Of a stretch of DNA of 64,000 nt, positions 26,784 to 36,343 are shown one piece after another; position 1 is the first letter of the stretch; each line of letters starts with the position of its first letter. This DNA comes from Alteraquisediminimonas sediminicola (GTDB lineage: Bacteria; Pseudomonadota; Alphaproteobacteria; Sphingomonadales; Sphingomonadaceae). The notes below the pieces were generated by a model. The model was not told where the DNA came from, ran no database searches, and saw only the letters and a list, made by a program, of their open reading frames with translations. The DNA is taken from contig NZ_JAHXZS010000006.1 in the NCBI RefSeq assembly GCF_019740335.1, positions 62,001 through 126,000 of the forward strand, given 5' to 3'. A program made the position numbers and the translations under genes.

Positions 26784-27912
26784 TAACATGCTGGCCCGCA
26801 TGGGCTATGAGAAACGCGCTCACGACCCGTCATGGGCTGCGCTGGCGCCATCCATCGGTGCAGGGTCAAGCGTCTCAGCACGGACGGCTGAAAACCTCTC
26901 GACGGTGCTGGCGTGCGTCAACGCCATCTCGACCGCTTTGGCCTATGTCCCTGCGCTTGTTTATCGTCGTGACCCAGACGGCAACCGGACTGAGACAACG
27001 GCGCATCCATTGGGCAAGATTGTGCGTGCTGGTGCCAATCCAAGCATGACTTGGCCCGACTTTCTGGAACACTTCATCGCATCGTCGCTGTTGACCGGTA
27101 ACGGGCTGGCGGAGATCGTGCGGAGCGGTAACGGGCAGCTTTCGGGCTTTCGTCATATTCCTTGGTCTTTTGTGACTGTCTCCGAACTGTCGAGCGGACG
27201 GCTCGCCTATGACGTATCGGATGGCAAGGGCCGCACCCGTCGCTTGCTTGAGGGCGAAGTGCTTCACCTGCGTGATCGCACTGATGATGGCATCATTGGC
27301 CGTTCGCGTCTGTCTAGGGCTGCTGAGACGGTAACAGGCGTGCAGGCTGCTAACAGGCACGCGGCATCTTTCCTTGCCAATGGAGCTAGCCCTAGCGGCG
27401 TGATCGAGGTGCCTCAGGAAATGGGATCGCATAAACGCGAACTGGTGCGACAAGCGTTCTCTCAGCGCCATGCAGGTGCGACCAATGCAGGGAATACTTT
27501 GATTCTTGATGGCGGCATGACGTGGAAGCCGTCGCAAATCTCGCCTGAGGATGCGGAATTGCTCGAAACCCGCAAGTTCGGCGTTGTCGAGATCTGCCGC
27601 TTGTTTCAGGTGCCCCCGCCGATCGTGCAGGCGTATGAGAACAACACCTTTACCAATGCCGCACAAGCTGGCCTGTGGTTCGCGACGTTCTGCTTGGCAC
27701 CTTGGGCACGCAAGATCGAGGCCGAGTTCGCCCGTTCTGTTTTCCCTGCTGGTGGCAATTTCGAACTGGAATTGGATCTTTCGGGCTTCTTGCGCGGTGA
27801 TCCTGAAACCCGGTGGAACGCGCATAAGATCGCGCTCGAAACCGGCGTGCTCGATGCTGATGAAGTTCGCCAGATTGAAGGCTGGAACAAGCGCGGGAGT
27901 GCTGCGGCGTAA
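26770..27912 (+). CDS. Phage portal protein, HK97 type
   Basis: 380 aa, full length. It is the dodecameric DNA gate of the capsid. Family features include LACVNAISTALAYVPALVYR near residue 50, the LLEGEVLHLRD segment near 165, and FGVVEICRLFQVPPPIVQ near 275. GGAGGTGAG precedes the GTG/ATG region; the frame begins at 26770. The end is coupled to the next small gene by TAATG. Protease before portal is the reverse of the common HK97 order. Confidence 0.9.
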   Translation: MQLIDNMLARMGYEKRAHDPSWAALAPSIGAGSSVSARTAENLSTVLACVNAISTALAYVPALVYRRDPDGNRTETTAHPLGKIVRAGANPSMTWPDFLEHFIASSLLTGNGLAEIVRSGNGQLSGFRHIPWSFVTVSELSSGRLAYDVSDGKGRTRRLLEGEVLHLRDRTDDGIIGRSRLSRAAETVTGVQAANRHAASFLANGASPSGVIEVPQEMGSHKRELVRQAFSQRHAGATNAGNTLILDGGMTWKPSQISPEDAELLETRKFGVVEICRLFQVPPPIVQAYENNTFTNAAQAGLWFATFCLAPWARKIEAEFARSVFPAGGNFELELDLSGFLRGDPETRWNAHKIALETGVLDADEVRQIEGWNKRGSAAA

Positions 27913-28106
27913 TGGCTATAGTGGCATCCTCATTCAACTACCCGCACAAGTCGCAGGTTAAGCGAATGGTTGATGCCGTGCGTGAAGCTGGGATGGCCCC
28001 GGCAATTGTCGAGTTTGCACCTGATGGCACTATGCGCATTTCCGAAGCCCATGCCAAACCAACCGCCCCGAACGATGAGTTTACCAAATGGGAGTCTCGG
28101 TTGTGA
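27912..28106 (+). CDS. Small hypothetical protein of the element
   Basis: 64 aa. The segment VREAGMAPAIVEFAPDGTMRI suggests a small alpha/beta fold. It starts on the last base of the portal stop (TAATG) and overlaps the integrase start by 4 nt (GTGA at 28103) or 19 nt. Its position between portal and integrase suggests a small control protein, for example an excisionase-like factor. No motif proves this. Confidence 0.6.
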   Translation: MAIVASSFNYPHKSQVKRMVDAVREAGMAPAIVEFAPDGTMRISEAHAKPTAPNDEFTKWESRL

Positions 28107-29197
28107 GTATTAAGGGGCTGCATATCGTCGCTAAGCGGAAGGCGGGCCATCCGGTGCGCTGGTATGTCTATGCTTGGCGGGGAGGTCCTTGCATCATGAC
28201 CAAGGTGGGCGGGACGCGCCCTGCGCTAGGGCCTGACGCCATCGACAAATATCATGAAGTCATGGCCGATACTCGTGCAGTCAAGCCGTCTATGCTTGCG
28301 GCACTTGTCCGGGATTATCGGAACAGTCGAGAATGGCAAAAGCTTGCACCGACCACGCGGAAACAGTGGGGCATCCGGCTCGACTTGATTGAAGCCAAAT
28401 GGGGCGTAACCCCGATTTCAATTTGGTCCGATCCGCGCATGGTTGTGAAGGTGAAGGCGTGGCGTGATGATGCCTATTCGACCCCAAGGGAAGCCGACTA
28501 TCGCATCACGGTATTGCGTGCGCTGCTGGAATGGGGTCGTCTGAATAGTCGCGTCTCTGTCAATGTGGCTGTTGGTATTCCGCAAATCTATGAAGGCGGA
28601 AACCGTGCGGAAATCATATGGACCGATGAGGATATATCGGCGTTCAAAGAGCACGCACGTCCCGACATATTTGATGGCCTGCGCTTAGCAAGTATGACTG
28701 GTTTACGTCGGGCCGATCTGTTGGAACTGCAATGGGGCGAGGTCGGCACGACTGCCATTATCCGCGTCACCAACAAGTCGAAACGTCGGAAACCGCGCAA
28801 GGCTGTTATCCCGATCTACCCAAAGCTGCGTGCGCTACTGGATGAGTTGCGCGAACGGCATCGGAACGAAGGCGTGGCGAATGTTCTGGTGACGGAAGCG
28901 GGCGAACCTTGGGGGCTGGACAACTTCACCCATGCTTTTGCGAAGGCTCGCGACACTGCCAACATTGTGCATGACGATGGACGAAAGAAGCATCCGCACG
29001 ACCTGCGGGGCACTTTCGCTACCAACCTGATCTTGTCGGGCTTCACCGATCAAGAGGCCGCCGGGGTGCTTGGCTGGGCACCTGAGCAAGTTGCCAATAT
29101 TCGCAGCCATTATGTTGACCAAGCTAGGGTTATAGTGCAATTGGCGGATCGTATCGCCGCTAGCACTGTAAACCCGGTTGTAAACCGAAAGGGTTAG
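28103..29197 (+). CDS. Tyrosine recombinase/integrase
   Basis: 364 aa from the GTG at 28103, chosen because GGGAG lies 8 nt upstream and GTGA couples it to the preceding stop. An ATG at 28088 would add 5 residues. The catalytic set is visible, numbered from 28088: Arg207 in TGLRRADLL, His304 and Arg307 in HDLRGTF, Trp330 in LGWAPEQ, and Tyr342 in HYVD. The gene ends 22 nt before the complete tRNA-Gly and points towards it, as expected for an integrase acting at this site. Confidence 0.92.
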   Translation: MSIKGLHIVAKRKAGHPVRWYVYAWRGGPCIMTKVGGTRPALGPDAIDKYHEVMADTRAVKPSMLAALVRDYRNSREWQKLAPTTRKQWGIRLDLIEAKWGVTPISIWSDPRMVVKVKAWRDDAYSTPREADYRITVLRALLEWGRLNSRVSVNVAVGIPQIYEGGNRAEIIWTDEDISAFKEHARPDIFDGLRLASMTGLRRADLLELQWGEVGTTAIIRVTNKSKRRKPRKAVIPIYPKLRALLDELRERHRNEGVANVLVTEAGEPWGLDNFTHAFAKARDTANIVHDDGRKKHPHDLRGTFATNLILSGFTDQEAAGVLGWAPEQVANIRSHYVDQARVIVQLADRIAASTVNPVVNRKG

Positions 29198-29219
29198 ACC
29201 AGTGCTAAGTGATTGGAAT

Positions 29220-29293
29220 GCGGGTGTAGCTCAATGGCAGAGCAGAAGCTTCCCAAGCTTACGACGAGGGTTCGATTCCCTTCACCCGCTCCA
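29220..29293 (+). tRNA. tRNA-Gly (anticodon CCC), right attachment site
   Basis: 74 nt including an encoded CCA. Acceptor arms GCGGGTG/CACCCGC, D-arm GCTC/GAGC, anticodon loop TTCCCAA, T-arm with TTCGATT. The first 42 nt repeat the partial copy at 16802-16843 with one base different in the D-loop. By position, its 5' part belongs to the element side and its 3' part to the host chromosome. Confidence 0.96.
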
Positions 29294-29438
29294 TTTTGTC
29301 TCTCAGTTAGCCTCCATCGCCTGCGCGTACATCCGTCCGCTTAGGCTTTCGCGCCAATAAGGCGCGGCAGCCGTTCGGACTTGCGGCACGGCGAGCCGTT
29401 GGTGGCACTTTCAAAGTGTGGGCCCGGCTATCCCCCCA

Positions 29439-29924
29439 TCACCCCAACCGATAATGCACCACCAAGCGATCCAGCGCGAGGCCGAGTACAAGCCGCCCGG
29501 ACCGCGCAGGCCAGTTCAAGCCACGCTCTGCCGCCGCCATGCCCTCGCCCGCGCAGATGATCCGCCATGCAATATCTTGCAGCCCCGCCCCCAAATGATC
29601 GACGGCGGCGTGAAATCGCGTCTTGGCCGCAATTTGGCGGTCGGTCGCGTCCATCATCGCCGCGCCGCCTTTTGCGCCGCCGGGTGCCGCATCCCAGCGC
29701 ATCGTCACGCGCGGGCCAAGTTGGGCCAGTTCATAATCGCGGCGCAATTGTTCGCCCGCTGCAAATTGCAAATCGGTGATGAGTTGCCGCCCATGCAGCC
29801 ATGAAAGAGGCGATTCGGCGCGATTTACCATCACCCGCCGCCGCGCAACCCCATCCGCCGCCTGTTCGTCCGGCACCAGCAACGCCCGTTCCGCCAATGC
29901 CTGATCGCGTGTCTGAAGTCCCAT
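29439..29924 (-). CDS. DUF6456 domain protein
   Basis: 161 aa from the ATG at 29924 (GGGAGAGGC just upstream; the TTG at 29945 is less likely). The conserved part is FAAGEQLRRDYELAQLGPRV, followed by a DATDRQIAAKTRFHAAVDHLG segment and GLNWPARSGRLVLGLALDRL. These fit the alphaproteobacterial DUF6456 family, thought to include DNA-binding proteins. It is divergent from the XRE regulator at 30023. Confidence 0.75.
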   Translation of the reverse strand: MGLQTRDQALAERALLVPDEQAADGVARRRVMVNRAESPLSWLHGRQLITDLQFAAGEQLRRDYELAQLGPRVTMRWDAAPGGAKGGAAMMDATDRQIAAKTRFHAAVDHLGAGLQDIAWRIICAGEGMAAAERGLNWPARSGRLVLGLALDRLVVHYRLG

Positions 29925-30022
29925 GGCCTGCCTCTCCCTGATCAATATTTGAGGACAAGACTTGCCATATCCGCATAATTGTTGGAAAGAATAATAACCA
30001 TATAGGTTATTAAGAGGCCCGC

Positions 30023-30589
30023 ATGATCACCGCCATCCGACAAGTTCGCAAGGCCAAGGGGATGACCCTCGCCGATGTCGCCGCGCGTTGCGCCCCGCCG
30101 ACCACCGCACAAACGATCGGGCGGCTGGAAACCGGCATGCGCACGGTGTCGGTCGAATGGCTGAACCGCATCGCCACGGCGCTAGGCGTCACCGCAAGCG
30201 ATCTCGTCACCTTGCCCGACCAGTCGAACCTGCCGGTCATCGCCCGTATCGGGGCCGATGGCGCTCAGGCGCCGGAGCGCGAACTGGCGCTCCCCCCGCC
30301 CCAGCCAATGGCCGAGGATGTGGCGGTGCAGATTTTGGTCACGGTCGGGGAATATCGCAGCGGCGATGTGTTATGGTGTCGCCGCACCGCACCAGCTGAC
30401 TTTGCCGCCGTGCTCAATCGCGATATATTAGTGCCGCGTCCGGCAGGGCGCTTCGTCTTTGGGCGGATGATCGGGCTGGATGCCGACCGGATCTTGATCC
30501 TGCCGCCGGGGGCCGGCCATCGCCAACAGGTGGTGGCTGGTGCGCCATGGATCGCCGTGGCGCACCAACTCGTTCGATCACTCGACTAG
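30023..30589 (+). CDS. XRE-family transcriptional regulator
   Basis: 188 aa. An N-terminal HTH_3 domain covers residues 3-58 (IRQVRKAKGMTLADVAARCA; WLNRIATALGVTASDL). A C-terminal beta-rich part (about 75-185) resembles the S24/LexA-like fold, but I see no Ser-Lys catalytic pair. The divergent arrangement with the DUF6456 gene is consistent with autoregulation in the 98-nt spacer. Confidence 0.8.
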   Translation: MITAIRQVRKAKGMTLADVAARCAPPTTAQTIGRLETGMRTVSVEWLNRIATALGVTASDLVTLPDQSNLPVIARIGADGAQAPERELALPPPQPMAEDVAVQILVTVGEYRSGDVLWCRRTAPADFAAVLNRDILVPRPAGRFVFGRMIGLDADRILILPPGAGHRQQVVAGAPWIAVAHQLVRSLD

Positions 30590-30615
30590 AGAAAACCCCG
30601 ATACCCAGGGCCGAA

Positions 30616-30758
30616 GGCCCCATCGACATTTAGTTCAGGTCGAGGCGAAAATGGTGGTTTGCCGTGACCCGGCGCGCAGCGTACTTAATGTACGTGAGCA
30701 CCGGAAGCACGGTAAACCGACATTTGCAGCCCGACATGGGCTGAATGTCGATGGGGCC
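30616..30758. repeat. Long nested inverted repeat at the dnaJ 3' end
   Basis: Outer arms 30616-30630 and 30744-30758 are a perfect 15-bp inverted repeat (GGCCCCATCGACATT). Nested inside is an 11-bp arm pair (GGTTTGCCGTG, near 30657-30667, with CACGGTAAACC, 30708-30718; one G-U). At the tip there is CGTAC-TTAAT-GTACG. No T-run is present. It lies between convergent genes and touches the dnaJ stop, so it may be a bidirectional terminator or a dispersed palindromic repeat. Confidence 0.7.
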
Positions 30759-31882
30759 TAGTCAGTCAGATCGTCCCACATATCCTTGAGCTTGGTAAAA
30801 AAACCGGCGCTCTGCGGGCATTCCTCGCCTGTCTCGGTCTCGCGGAACTGTTCCAGCAGTTCGCGCTGCTTCGCTGTCAATTTGGTTGGCGTTTCGACAT
30901 CGATCTGCACGACAAGATCACCCGCGCCGCGCCCTTGCAGCACCGGCATGCCCGCGCCGCGATGGCGGATTTGCTTGCCTGATTGCACCCCCGCCGGGAT
31001 GCGGATTTCATGCTTTTCGCCCGCCAGCCCCGGAATATGGATCACCCCGCCCAGCGCCGCCGTGGTGAAACTGATCGGCGCATGGGTGAACAAGGTCGTC
31101 CCATCGCGCTGGAACAATTTGTGCCGCGACAAATGAATGAAGATATAGAGATCGCCCGACGGGCCGCCACGCGCGCCCGCCTCACCCTCGCCCGACAAAC
31201 GGATGCGTGTACCATCGTCGACACCCGGCGGGACATTGACCTGCAAGGTCTTGTCGCGCTCTACCCGGCCTTCGCCGCGGCAGGAGGTGCAGGGATCGGC
31301 AATGATCTGCCCGGTCCCGCGACATGCGCCGCAAGGCCGTTCGACCATGAAAAAGCCCTGTTGCGCGCGCAATTTGCCATGGCCACCACAGGTGCCGCAT
31401 GTCTGCGCCCCGGTGCCGGGCTTGGCGCCCGTGCCACTACAGGGTTCGCACGCCGCCGATACCGAAATGTCGATCTCGGTCGTCTTGCCGTGAAATGCCT
31501 CTTCCAACGAAATTTCGAGGTCGTAACGCAAATCCGCGCCGCGCTGCGGCCCGGATTGGGTACGCCCGCGCCCGCCCATGAATTCACCGAAGATATTTTC
31601 GAAAATATCCGAAAACCCGCCGAAATCCTGCTGGCCACCGCCGCCGCCGCCATTTTGGAACGCTGCCTTGCCGAAACGATCATAGGCCGCGCGCTTTTGC
31701 GGGTCCTTCAAACAGTCATAGGCTTCGCTGATCGCCTTGAACTTTGATTCTGATTCAGTGCAGCCCGGATTGCGATCTGGGTGATAGCGCATCGCCAGCT
31801 TGCGATAGGAAGATTTGATCGTACCGTCATCGGCGGTGCGCTCAATCTCCAGCAATTCATAATAATCGTCACTATCGGCCAT
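30758..31882 (-). CDS. dnaJ: Chaperone DnaJ
   Basis: 374 aa from the ATG at 31882 ([15 protein letters not shown]); the frame extends five to six codons further with less likely starts. DnaJ delivers substrates to DnaK and stimulates its ATPase. It has a J-domain with the HPD motif (YHPDRNP, about residue 33), a Gly/Phe-rich linker, four zinc-finger repeats ([32 protein letters not shown]), and the C-terminal substrate domain. It is 68 nt downstream of dnaK and presumably in the same operon. Confidence 0.97.
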   Translation of the reverse strand: MADSDDYYELLEIERTADDGTIKSSYRKLAMRYHPDRNPGCTESESKFKAISEAYDCLKDPQKRAAYDRFGKAAFQNGGGGGGQQDFGGFSDIFENIFGEFMGGRGRTQSGPQRGADLRYDLEISLEEAFHGKTTEIDISVSAACEPCSGTGAKPGTGAQTCGTCGGHGKLRAQQGFFMVERPCGACRGTGQIIADPCTSCRGEGRVERDKTLQVNVPPGVDDGTRIRLSGEGEAGARGGPSGDLYIFIHLSRHKLFQRDGTTLFTHAPISFTTAALGGVIHIPGLAGEKHEIRIPAGVQSGKQIRHRGAGMPVLQGRGAGDLVVQIDVETPTKLTAKQRELLEQFRETETGEECPQSAGFFTKLKDMWDDLTD

Positions 31883-31950
31883 CATAGCCCCCATCAACAC
31901 GGTCCGGCCCCGTCTTTGGACGGGACCGGATCATGTGCATCGCTTCGGCC

Positions 31951-33849
31951 TTAGCCCTTCTGATTGTCGTCCACTTCCGAGAATTCGGCGTCGACAACAT
32001 CATCCTGCGCCGGTGCATCCGCACCCGGCGACGCAGCCGATGCCTGTTCCTTCTCGTAAATCGCCTGACCAAGCTTCATCGCGACCTGCGCCAAGGCCTG
32101 CGCCTTTTCGGTCATCGCTTCCGGCTCACCGCCTTCGACAGCCGCCTTGGTGTCGGCGATCGCCGCTTCGATTTCCGCCTTCAGGGCCGCATCGACCTTG
32201 TCCGCATGTTCGACCAGTTGGCGTTCGGTGGTGTGGATCAGGCTTTCCGCATTGTTCTTGGCTTCGGCAGCTTCACGACGCTTCTTGTCTTCATCCGCAA
32301 AGCGTTCGGCATCCTTCACCATCTGATCGATATCGGCATCGGTCAAACCACCGGAGGCCTGAATCTTGATCTGCTGTTCCTTGCCCGTGCCCTTGTCCTT
32401 GGCATGGACTGACACGATGCCATTAGCGTCGATGTCGAACGTCACTTCGATCTGCGGCACGCCACGCGGGGCGGGCGGAATGCCGACGAGGTCGAACTGG
32501 CCGAGCATCTTGTTATCTGCCGCCATTTCGCGTTCGCCCTGGAACACGCGGATCGTGACCGCCTGCTGATTGTCATCAGCCGTCGAATAGACCTGCGACT
32601 TCTTGGTCGGGATCGTGGTGTTGCGGTCGATCATGCGGGTGAACACGCCACCCAAAGTTTCGATGCCGAGCGACAGCGGCGTCACATCGAGCAACAACAC
32701 ATCCTTGACGTCGCCCTGCAACACGCCCGCCTGAATGGCCGCGCCCATGGCGACGACTTCATCCGGGTTCACGCCGGTGTGCGGTTCCTTGCCGAAGAAG
32801 TCCTTCACGACATCGCGCACGCGCGGCATGCGGGTCATCCCGCCGACCATCACGACTTCGGCAATGTCAGCAGCCTTCAGACCAGCATCCGCCAGCGCCT
32901 TTTTGCAAGGCTCCAGCGTACGCTGGATCAGTTCGGCCACCAGCTTTTCAAGATCGGCGCGGGTGATTGCCTTCACAAGGTGCTTCGGCCCATTGGCATC
33001 CGCGGTGATGAACGGCAGGTTCACTTCGGTCGTCTGCGCGGACGACAATTCAATCTTCGCCTTTTCCGCAGCTTCCTTCAAACGCTGGAGCGCCAGCTTG
33101 TCCTGCGTCAGGTCGATGCCTTCCGCCTTTTTGAAGTCATCGGCGAGATATTGCACGATCTTGGCGTCGAAATCTTCACCGCCAAGGAAGGTATCGCCAT
33201 TGGTCGACTTCACTTCGAACACGCCGTCGCCGATTTCCAGCACGGAAATATCGAACGTACCGCCGCCAAGGTCATAGACCGCGATCAGCTTGCCTTCATT
33301 CTTGTCGAGACCATAAGCCAGCGCCGCCGCCGTTGGTTCGTTGATGATACGCAGCACTTCCAGACCGGCAATCTGGCCCGCATCCTTGGTGGCCTGACGC
33401 TGGGCATCGTTGAAATAGGCCGGGACCGTGATCACCGCCTGCGTCACCGTTTCACCGAGATACGCCTCGGCGGTTTCCTTCATCTTTTGCAAGGTAAAGG
33501 CGGAAATCTGCGACGGCGAATAATCTTCGCCACCCGCGTTCACCCAAGCATCGCCGGTCTTGCCCTTGACGATCTTGTACGGCACGAGACCCATATCCTT
33601 CTGGGTCATCGGATCTTCGAACCGGCGACCGATCAGACGCTTCACGGCGAAAATCGTGTTTTCCGGGTTGGTGACGGCCTGACGCTTTGCCGGCTGACCG
33701 ATAAGACGTTCGCCATCCTTGGCAAAGGCGACGATTGACGGCGTGGTGCGCGCGCCTTCGGCATTCTCGATCACCTTTGGCTTGCCGCCTTCCATGACGG
33801 AAACGCAGCTGTTCGTGGTGCCAAGGTCAATCCCGATTACTTTTCCCAT
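31951..33849 (-). CDS. dnaK: Chaperone DnaK (Hsp70)
   Basis: 632 aa from the ATG at 33849 ([20 protein letters not shown]). The nucleotide-binding domain has the phosphate-1 loop [10 protein letters not shown], phosphate-2 [15 protein letters not shown], and adenosine-loop motifs. The substrate domain follows after residue 395 and the helical lid ends in an acidic tail. An additional 21 codons upstream in frame lie within the leader and are not part of the family. It is controlled by the heat-shock promoter at 33926-33956. Confidence 0.98.
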   Translation of the reverse strand: MGKVIGIDLGTTNSCVSVMEGGKPKVIENAEGARTTPSIVAFAKDGERLIGQPAKRQAVTNPENTIFAVKRLIGRRFEDPMTQKDMGLVPYKIVKGKTGDAWVNAGGEDYSPSQISAFTLQKMKETAEAYLGETVTQAVITVPAYFNDAQRQATKDAGQIAGLEVLRIINEPTAAALAYGLDKNEGKLIAVYDLGGGTFDISVLEIGDGVFEVKSTNGDTFLGGEDFDAKIVQYLADDFKKAEGIDLTQDKLALQRLKEAAEKAKIELSSAQTTEVNLPFITADANGPKHLVKAITRADLEKLVAELIQRTLEPCKKALADAGLKAADIAEVVMVGGMTRMPRVRDVVKDFFGKEPHTGVNPDEVVAMGAAIQAGVLQGDVKDVLLLDVTPLSLGIETLGGVFTRMIDRNTTIPTKKSQVYSTADDNQQAVTIRVFQGEREMAADNKMLGQFDLVGIPPAPRGVPQIEVTFDIDANGIVSVHAKDKGTGKEQQIKIQASGGLTDADIDQMVKDAERFADEDKKRREAAEAKNNAESLIHTTERQLVEHADKVDAALKAEIEAAIADTKAAVEGGEPEAMTEKAQALAQVAMKLGQAIYEKEQASAASPGADAPAQDDVVDAEFSEVDDNQKG

Positions 33850-33925
33850 GTTTTTCAAACCCCATACGATAGAAAGGAATGAACCCGAACCGATGGCGCG
33901 GCATCCATTCACTGCAACTTTGAGG

Positions 33926-33956
33926 CCGATATAGGTGGCAATTCGCTTGTCGCAAG
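33926..33956 (-). promoter_or_regulatory. Sigma-32 heat-shock promoter of dnaK
   Basis: On the minus strand: CTTG (33956-33953), 17-nt spacer, CCTATATCGG (33935-33926). This equals the alphaproteobacterial RpoH pattern CTTG-N17/18-CYTATNTNNG at every defined position. The inferred leader is about 70 nt. No CIRCE repeat was seen. Confidence 0.85.
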
Positions 33957-34038
33957 GGTTGCGAGACGTTTATCTGGGCGCGCAGCTCGCCTAGATGGGT
34001 GCAGCCTCTTTCTCTTTGTGCCCAAACGGAGATTATCC

Positions 34039-34506
34039 ATGCGTCGTCTATTGTCCCTGATCGCCCCCGTCGCCGCGCTCGCGCTCACCGCGTGCAGCGC
34101 CTCGCCGACTGCTGAAGGGCCAGTGACCGACGCCTGGGTGCGGCTTGCGGCAGTCGAGGGCAATCCGGCGGGCGGCTATTTCACCCTGCATGGCGGCGCG
34201 ACCGACAATCGACTGCTTGACGTCACCAGCCCGAAAGTCGCCAGCATCGAACTCCATGAATCCCGGATGCAAAATGGCATGATGGAGATGGCCCATCTCG
34301 ATAAGGGCGTGGTCGTGCCTGCCAATGCCACCCTCAGCTTCGCGCCCGGTACGATGCACGCAATGATGTTCGGCATCGCGCCTGAGGTGAAGCCGGGATC
34401 GAAAATCCTGCTGACCTTCCGCTTTGCCAATGGCGATCCGGTCAATGTCGAGGCCTTGGTCAAGGCCCCGGGCGAAGACGGCGGCAGCGAACACATGCAG
34501 CATTGA
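34039..34506 (+). CDS. PCu(A)C-type copper chaperone lipoprotein
   Basis: 155 aa from the ATG at 34039 with CGGAG upstream. Signal peptide with lipobox (ALTAC, Cys18). The DUF461/PCu(A)C domain follows, with Cu(I) ligands in the ELHESRMQNGMMEM segment (His, Mets) and the later GTMHAMMFG segment, spaced as in the family. These proteins carry copper in the periplasm, commonly to cytochrome oxidase. It is divergent from dnaK. Confidence 0.87.
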   Translation: MRRLLSLIAPVAALALTACSASPTAEGPVTDAWVRLAAVEGNPAGGYFTLHGGATDNRLLDVTSPKVASIELHESRMQNGMMEMAHLDKGVVVPANATLSFAPGTMHAMMFGIAPEVKPGSKILLTFRFANGDPVNVEALVKAPGEDGGSEHMQH

Positions 34507-34647
34507 TCGAGCAGCAGCTTAGCAATCCCCCACCAACGGCGCTTTAGCGCCGCAAGGCCGACCGGCCGCCCGAGCTTATTGCGAGGAAGCCAAGCGGGCG
34601 GATGCCCGCGCCCGGCGCCTGAGGGACTAAACAAAAAACCCCTTAAA

Positions 34648-34674
34648 CAAAAAGGGCGGCACAATGGCCGCCCT
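34648..34674 (-). terminator. Rho-independent terminator of rpoZ
   Basis: An 8-bp stem (34667-34674 with 34653-34660, AGGGCGGC arms), 6-nt loop. On the minus strand a T-rich run follows (TTTTTGTTT). It lies 28 nt after the rpoZ stop. Confidence 0.8.
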
Positions 34675-34701
34675 CTTCGTTATTACAGATAGTGCAGACG
34701 A

Positions 34702-35043
34702 TCAGTCGTAATCGCCGCCCAGATTCTGATTGCGGGGCGGTGCCGCCGCCGTCAGGCGCAGTGCTTCAGACTGCTGCGACAGCGAGCCCATTTCATCGAC
34801 CACATCATCTTCATCGACACGCACCTTCTGCATGCCGGAGATAGCCGATTCGAGCAGATCATCAGGAAGAACGGTTTCTTCCGCGATTTCACGCAGCGCC
34901 ACGACCGGGTTTTTATCGCGGTCGCGATCAAGGGTCAGCTCGGCACCGCTGCTGATTTCGCGGGCACGCTGGGCAGCCAGCAAGACGAGATCAAACCGGT
35001 TGGTGATCTTGTCGACGCAATCTTCAACGGTGACGCGCGCCAT
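34702..35043 (-). CDS. rpoZ: RNA polymerase omega subunit
   Basis: 113 aa. The conserved N-terminus [20 protein letters not shown], the [11 protein letters not shown] motif and the ALREIAEE segment are present. Omega helps assembly of the beta-prime subunit. The acidic C-terminal tail after residue 75 is typical of alphaproteobacterial versions. It is followed by its own terminator. Confidence 0.96.
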   Translation of the reverse strand: MARVTVEDCVDKITNRFDLVLLAAQRAREISSGAELTLDRDRDKNPVVALREIAEETVLPDDLLESAISGMQKVRVDEDDVVDEMGSLSQQSEALRLTAAAPPRNQNLGGDYD

Positions 35044-35122
35044 GAATAGGCTCCGATATAAGAGAATTCTGAGAAGCGCGCGGGCTAGCAGGGCCTTGCG
35101 CCGCTGTCAATAAACAGGGCAT

Positions 35123-36343
35123 GTGGATGACATGCAGGACGAGGATTGGCGCAACAAGCCCCTGAATCACATTATCGAGGGTAATCGCCTCGCATTATAC
35201 CCGCGCGGCCCCGCCCGGTTCGATGCGATCATCGCCTTGATCGATAGCGCGACGACCAACCTGCAATTGTTCTTTTATATCATCCGCAACGATGAATATG
35301 GCGGCAAGCTGCGCGACTCGCTGATCAATGCGCGGCAACGCGGGGTCGAGATCGACCTCTTGGTCGATGGCTTCGGTAGTGAACAACTGCCCGACAGCTT
35401 CTTTGCCCCGCTCCTCGCCTTGGGGGCAAGATGCGCACGATTCCTACCCGGCTTTGGGCGCAAATATGTCCTGCGCAACCACCAGAAACTGATCATCGCT
35501 GATCGCGAACGCGCAATGGTCGGCGGCTGCAATATCGAACGCGATTATTTTATCGAATCACCCGATGGCGGCAATTGGGTCGATCTGATGGTGGAAATTG
35601 ATGGCCCTGCGGTCGCGCCATTGGCCCATTATTATGACGATCTCGATGGTTGGGTGCAAAGCGGCAGTGCCGGCCTGCGATCATTTCGGGCATTGTTGCA
35701 ACGCCATGACCGATTGCAGCCAGAAGGACGATTACGCTGGATGTTTTCCGGCCCGTTCGCTCGCATTAGCCCGCTCACCCGCGATATCCGCCACCAGATC
35801 GCGATTGCACACAAGATCGACATCGTCGCGGCCTATTTCGCCCCGACCCCCGGCATGATTCGACGCCTTGGCCGCGCAGCGCAGCGTGGCACATTGCGAA
35901 TCATCACCCCCTCGCGCTCGGACAATCGCACGACCATCCATGCCGCCCGCCATTGCTATGGCCGATTATTGCGCAACAATGCGCATATCGTCGAATATCA
36001 ACCCGCCCGCCTGCATATGAAACTGATCGTCGCTGATGATGATAGCTATATTGGCTCTGCTAATTTCGATGTCCGCAGCATGTTCATCAATGCCGAGGTG
36101 ATGTTGCGTGTCTCGGACGCCGGTTTTGCGGCCAAAACACGCGCCCTGATCGACGGCCTGGAGTCCGACTCGCGCCCGATTACGCCCGAAAAGCTTGAAC
36201 GCGTCGCCACTTTTGGCGCACGACTGTTGTGGCGGCTCAGCTATTATATCGTCGTCACGCTCGACCCGACGGTGACACGGCGCTTGCTGCGCCGCGTGTT
36301 TCAGGTGGAAAGAGAGTTGGAATCCTCTTTCCATGCCCAATAA
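35123..36343 (+). CDS. Phospholipase D-like protein, cardiolipin synthase type
   Basis: 406 aa with two HKD motifs: His120, Lys122 and Asp127 in NHQKLIIAD, and His298, Lys300 and Asp305 in LHMKLIVAD. This two-motif layout without N-terminal membrane helices fits the ClsB-like subgroup, which can make cardiolipin or related phospholipids at the inner membrane. The GTG at 35123 starts the frame; an ATG three codons later is an alternative. The last 43 nt overlap the convergent methyltransferase gene. Confidence 0.85.
   Translation: MDDMQDEDWRNKPLNHIIEGNRLALYPRGPARFDAIIALIDSATTNLQLFFYIIRNDEYGGKLRDSLINARQRGVEIDLLVDGFGSEQLPDSFFAPLLALGARCARFLPGFGRKYVLRNHQKLIIADRERAMVGGCNIERDYFIESPDGGNWVDLMVEIDGPAVAPLAHYYDDLDGWVQSGSAGLRSFRALLQRHDRLQPEGRLRWMFSGPFARISPLTRDIRHQIAIAHKIDIVAAYFAPTPGMIRRLGRAAQRGTLRIITPSRSDNRTTIHAARHCYGRLLRNNAHIVEYQPARLHMKLIVADDDSYIGSANFDVRSMFINAEVMLRVSDAGFAAKTRALIDGLESDSRPITPEKLERVATFGARLLWRLSYYIVVTLDPTVTRRLLRRVFQVERELESSFHAQ

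Larger units (their letters stand above)
16844..29260 (+). mobile_element. Integrated phage-satellite-like element in tRNA-Gly
   Basis: About 12.4 kb bounded by the partial tRNA at 16802-16843 and the complete tRNA at 29220-29293. Genes in order: hypothetical, RepA-like AAA ATPase, small ORF, HNH nuclease, truncated large terminase, patchwork insert, prohead protease, portal, small ORF, tyrosine integrase. Several genes are coupled by TAATG or short overlaps. There are no recognisable major capsid, connector, tail or lysis genes. This resembles capsid-forming satellites or a decayed prophage. The insert at about 20316-26190 shows it is no longer intact. Confidence 0.82.
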
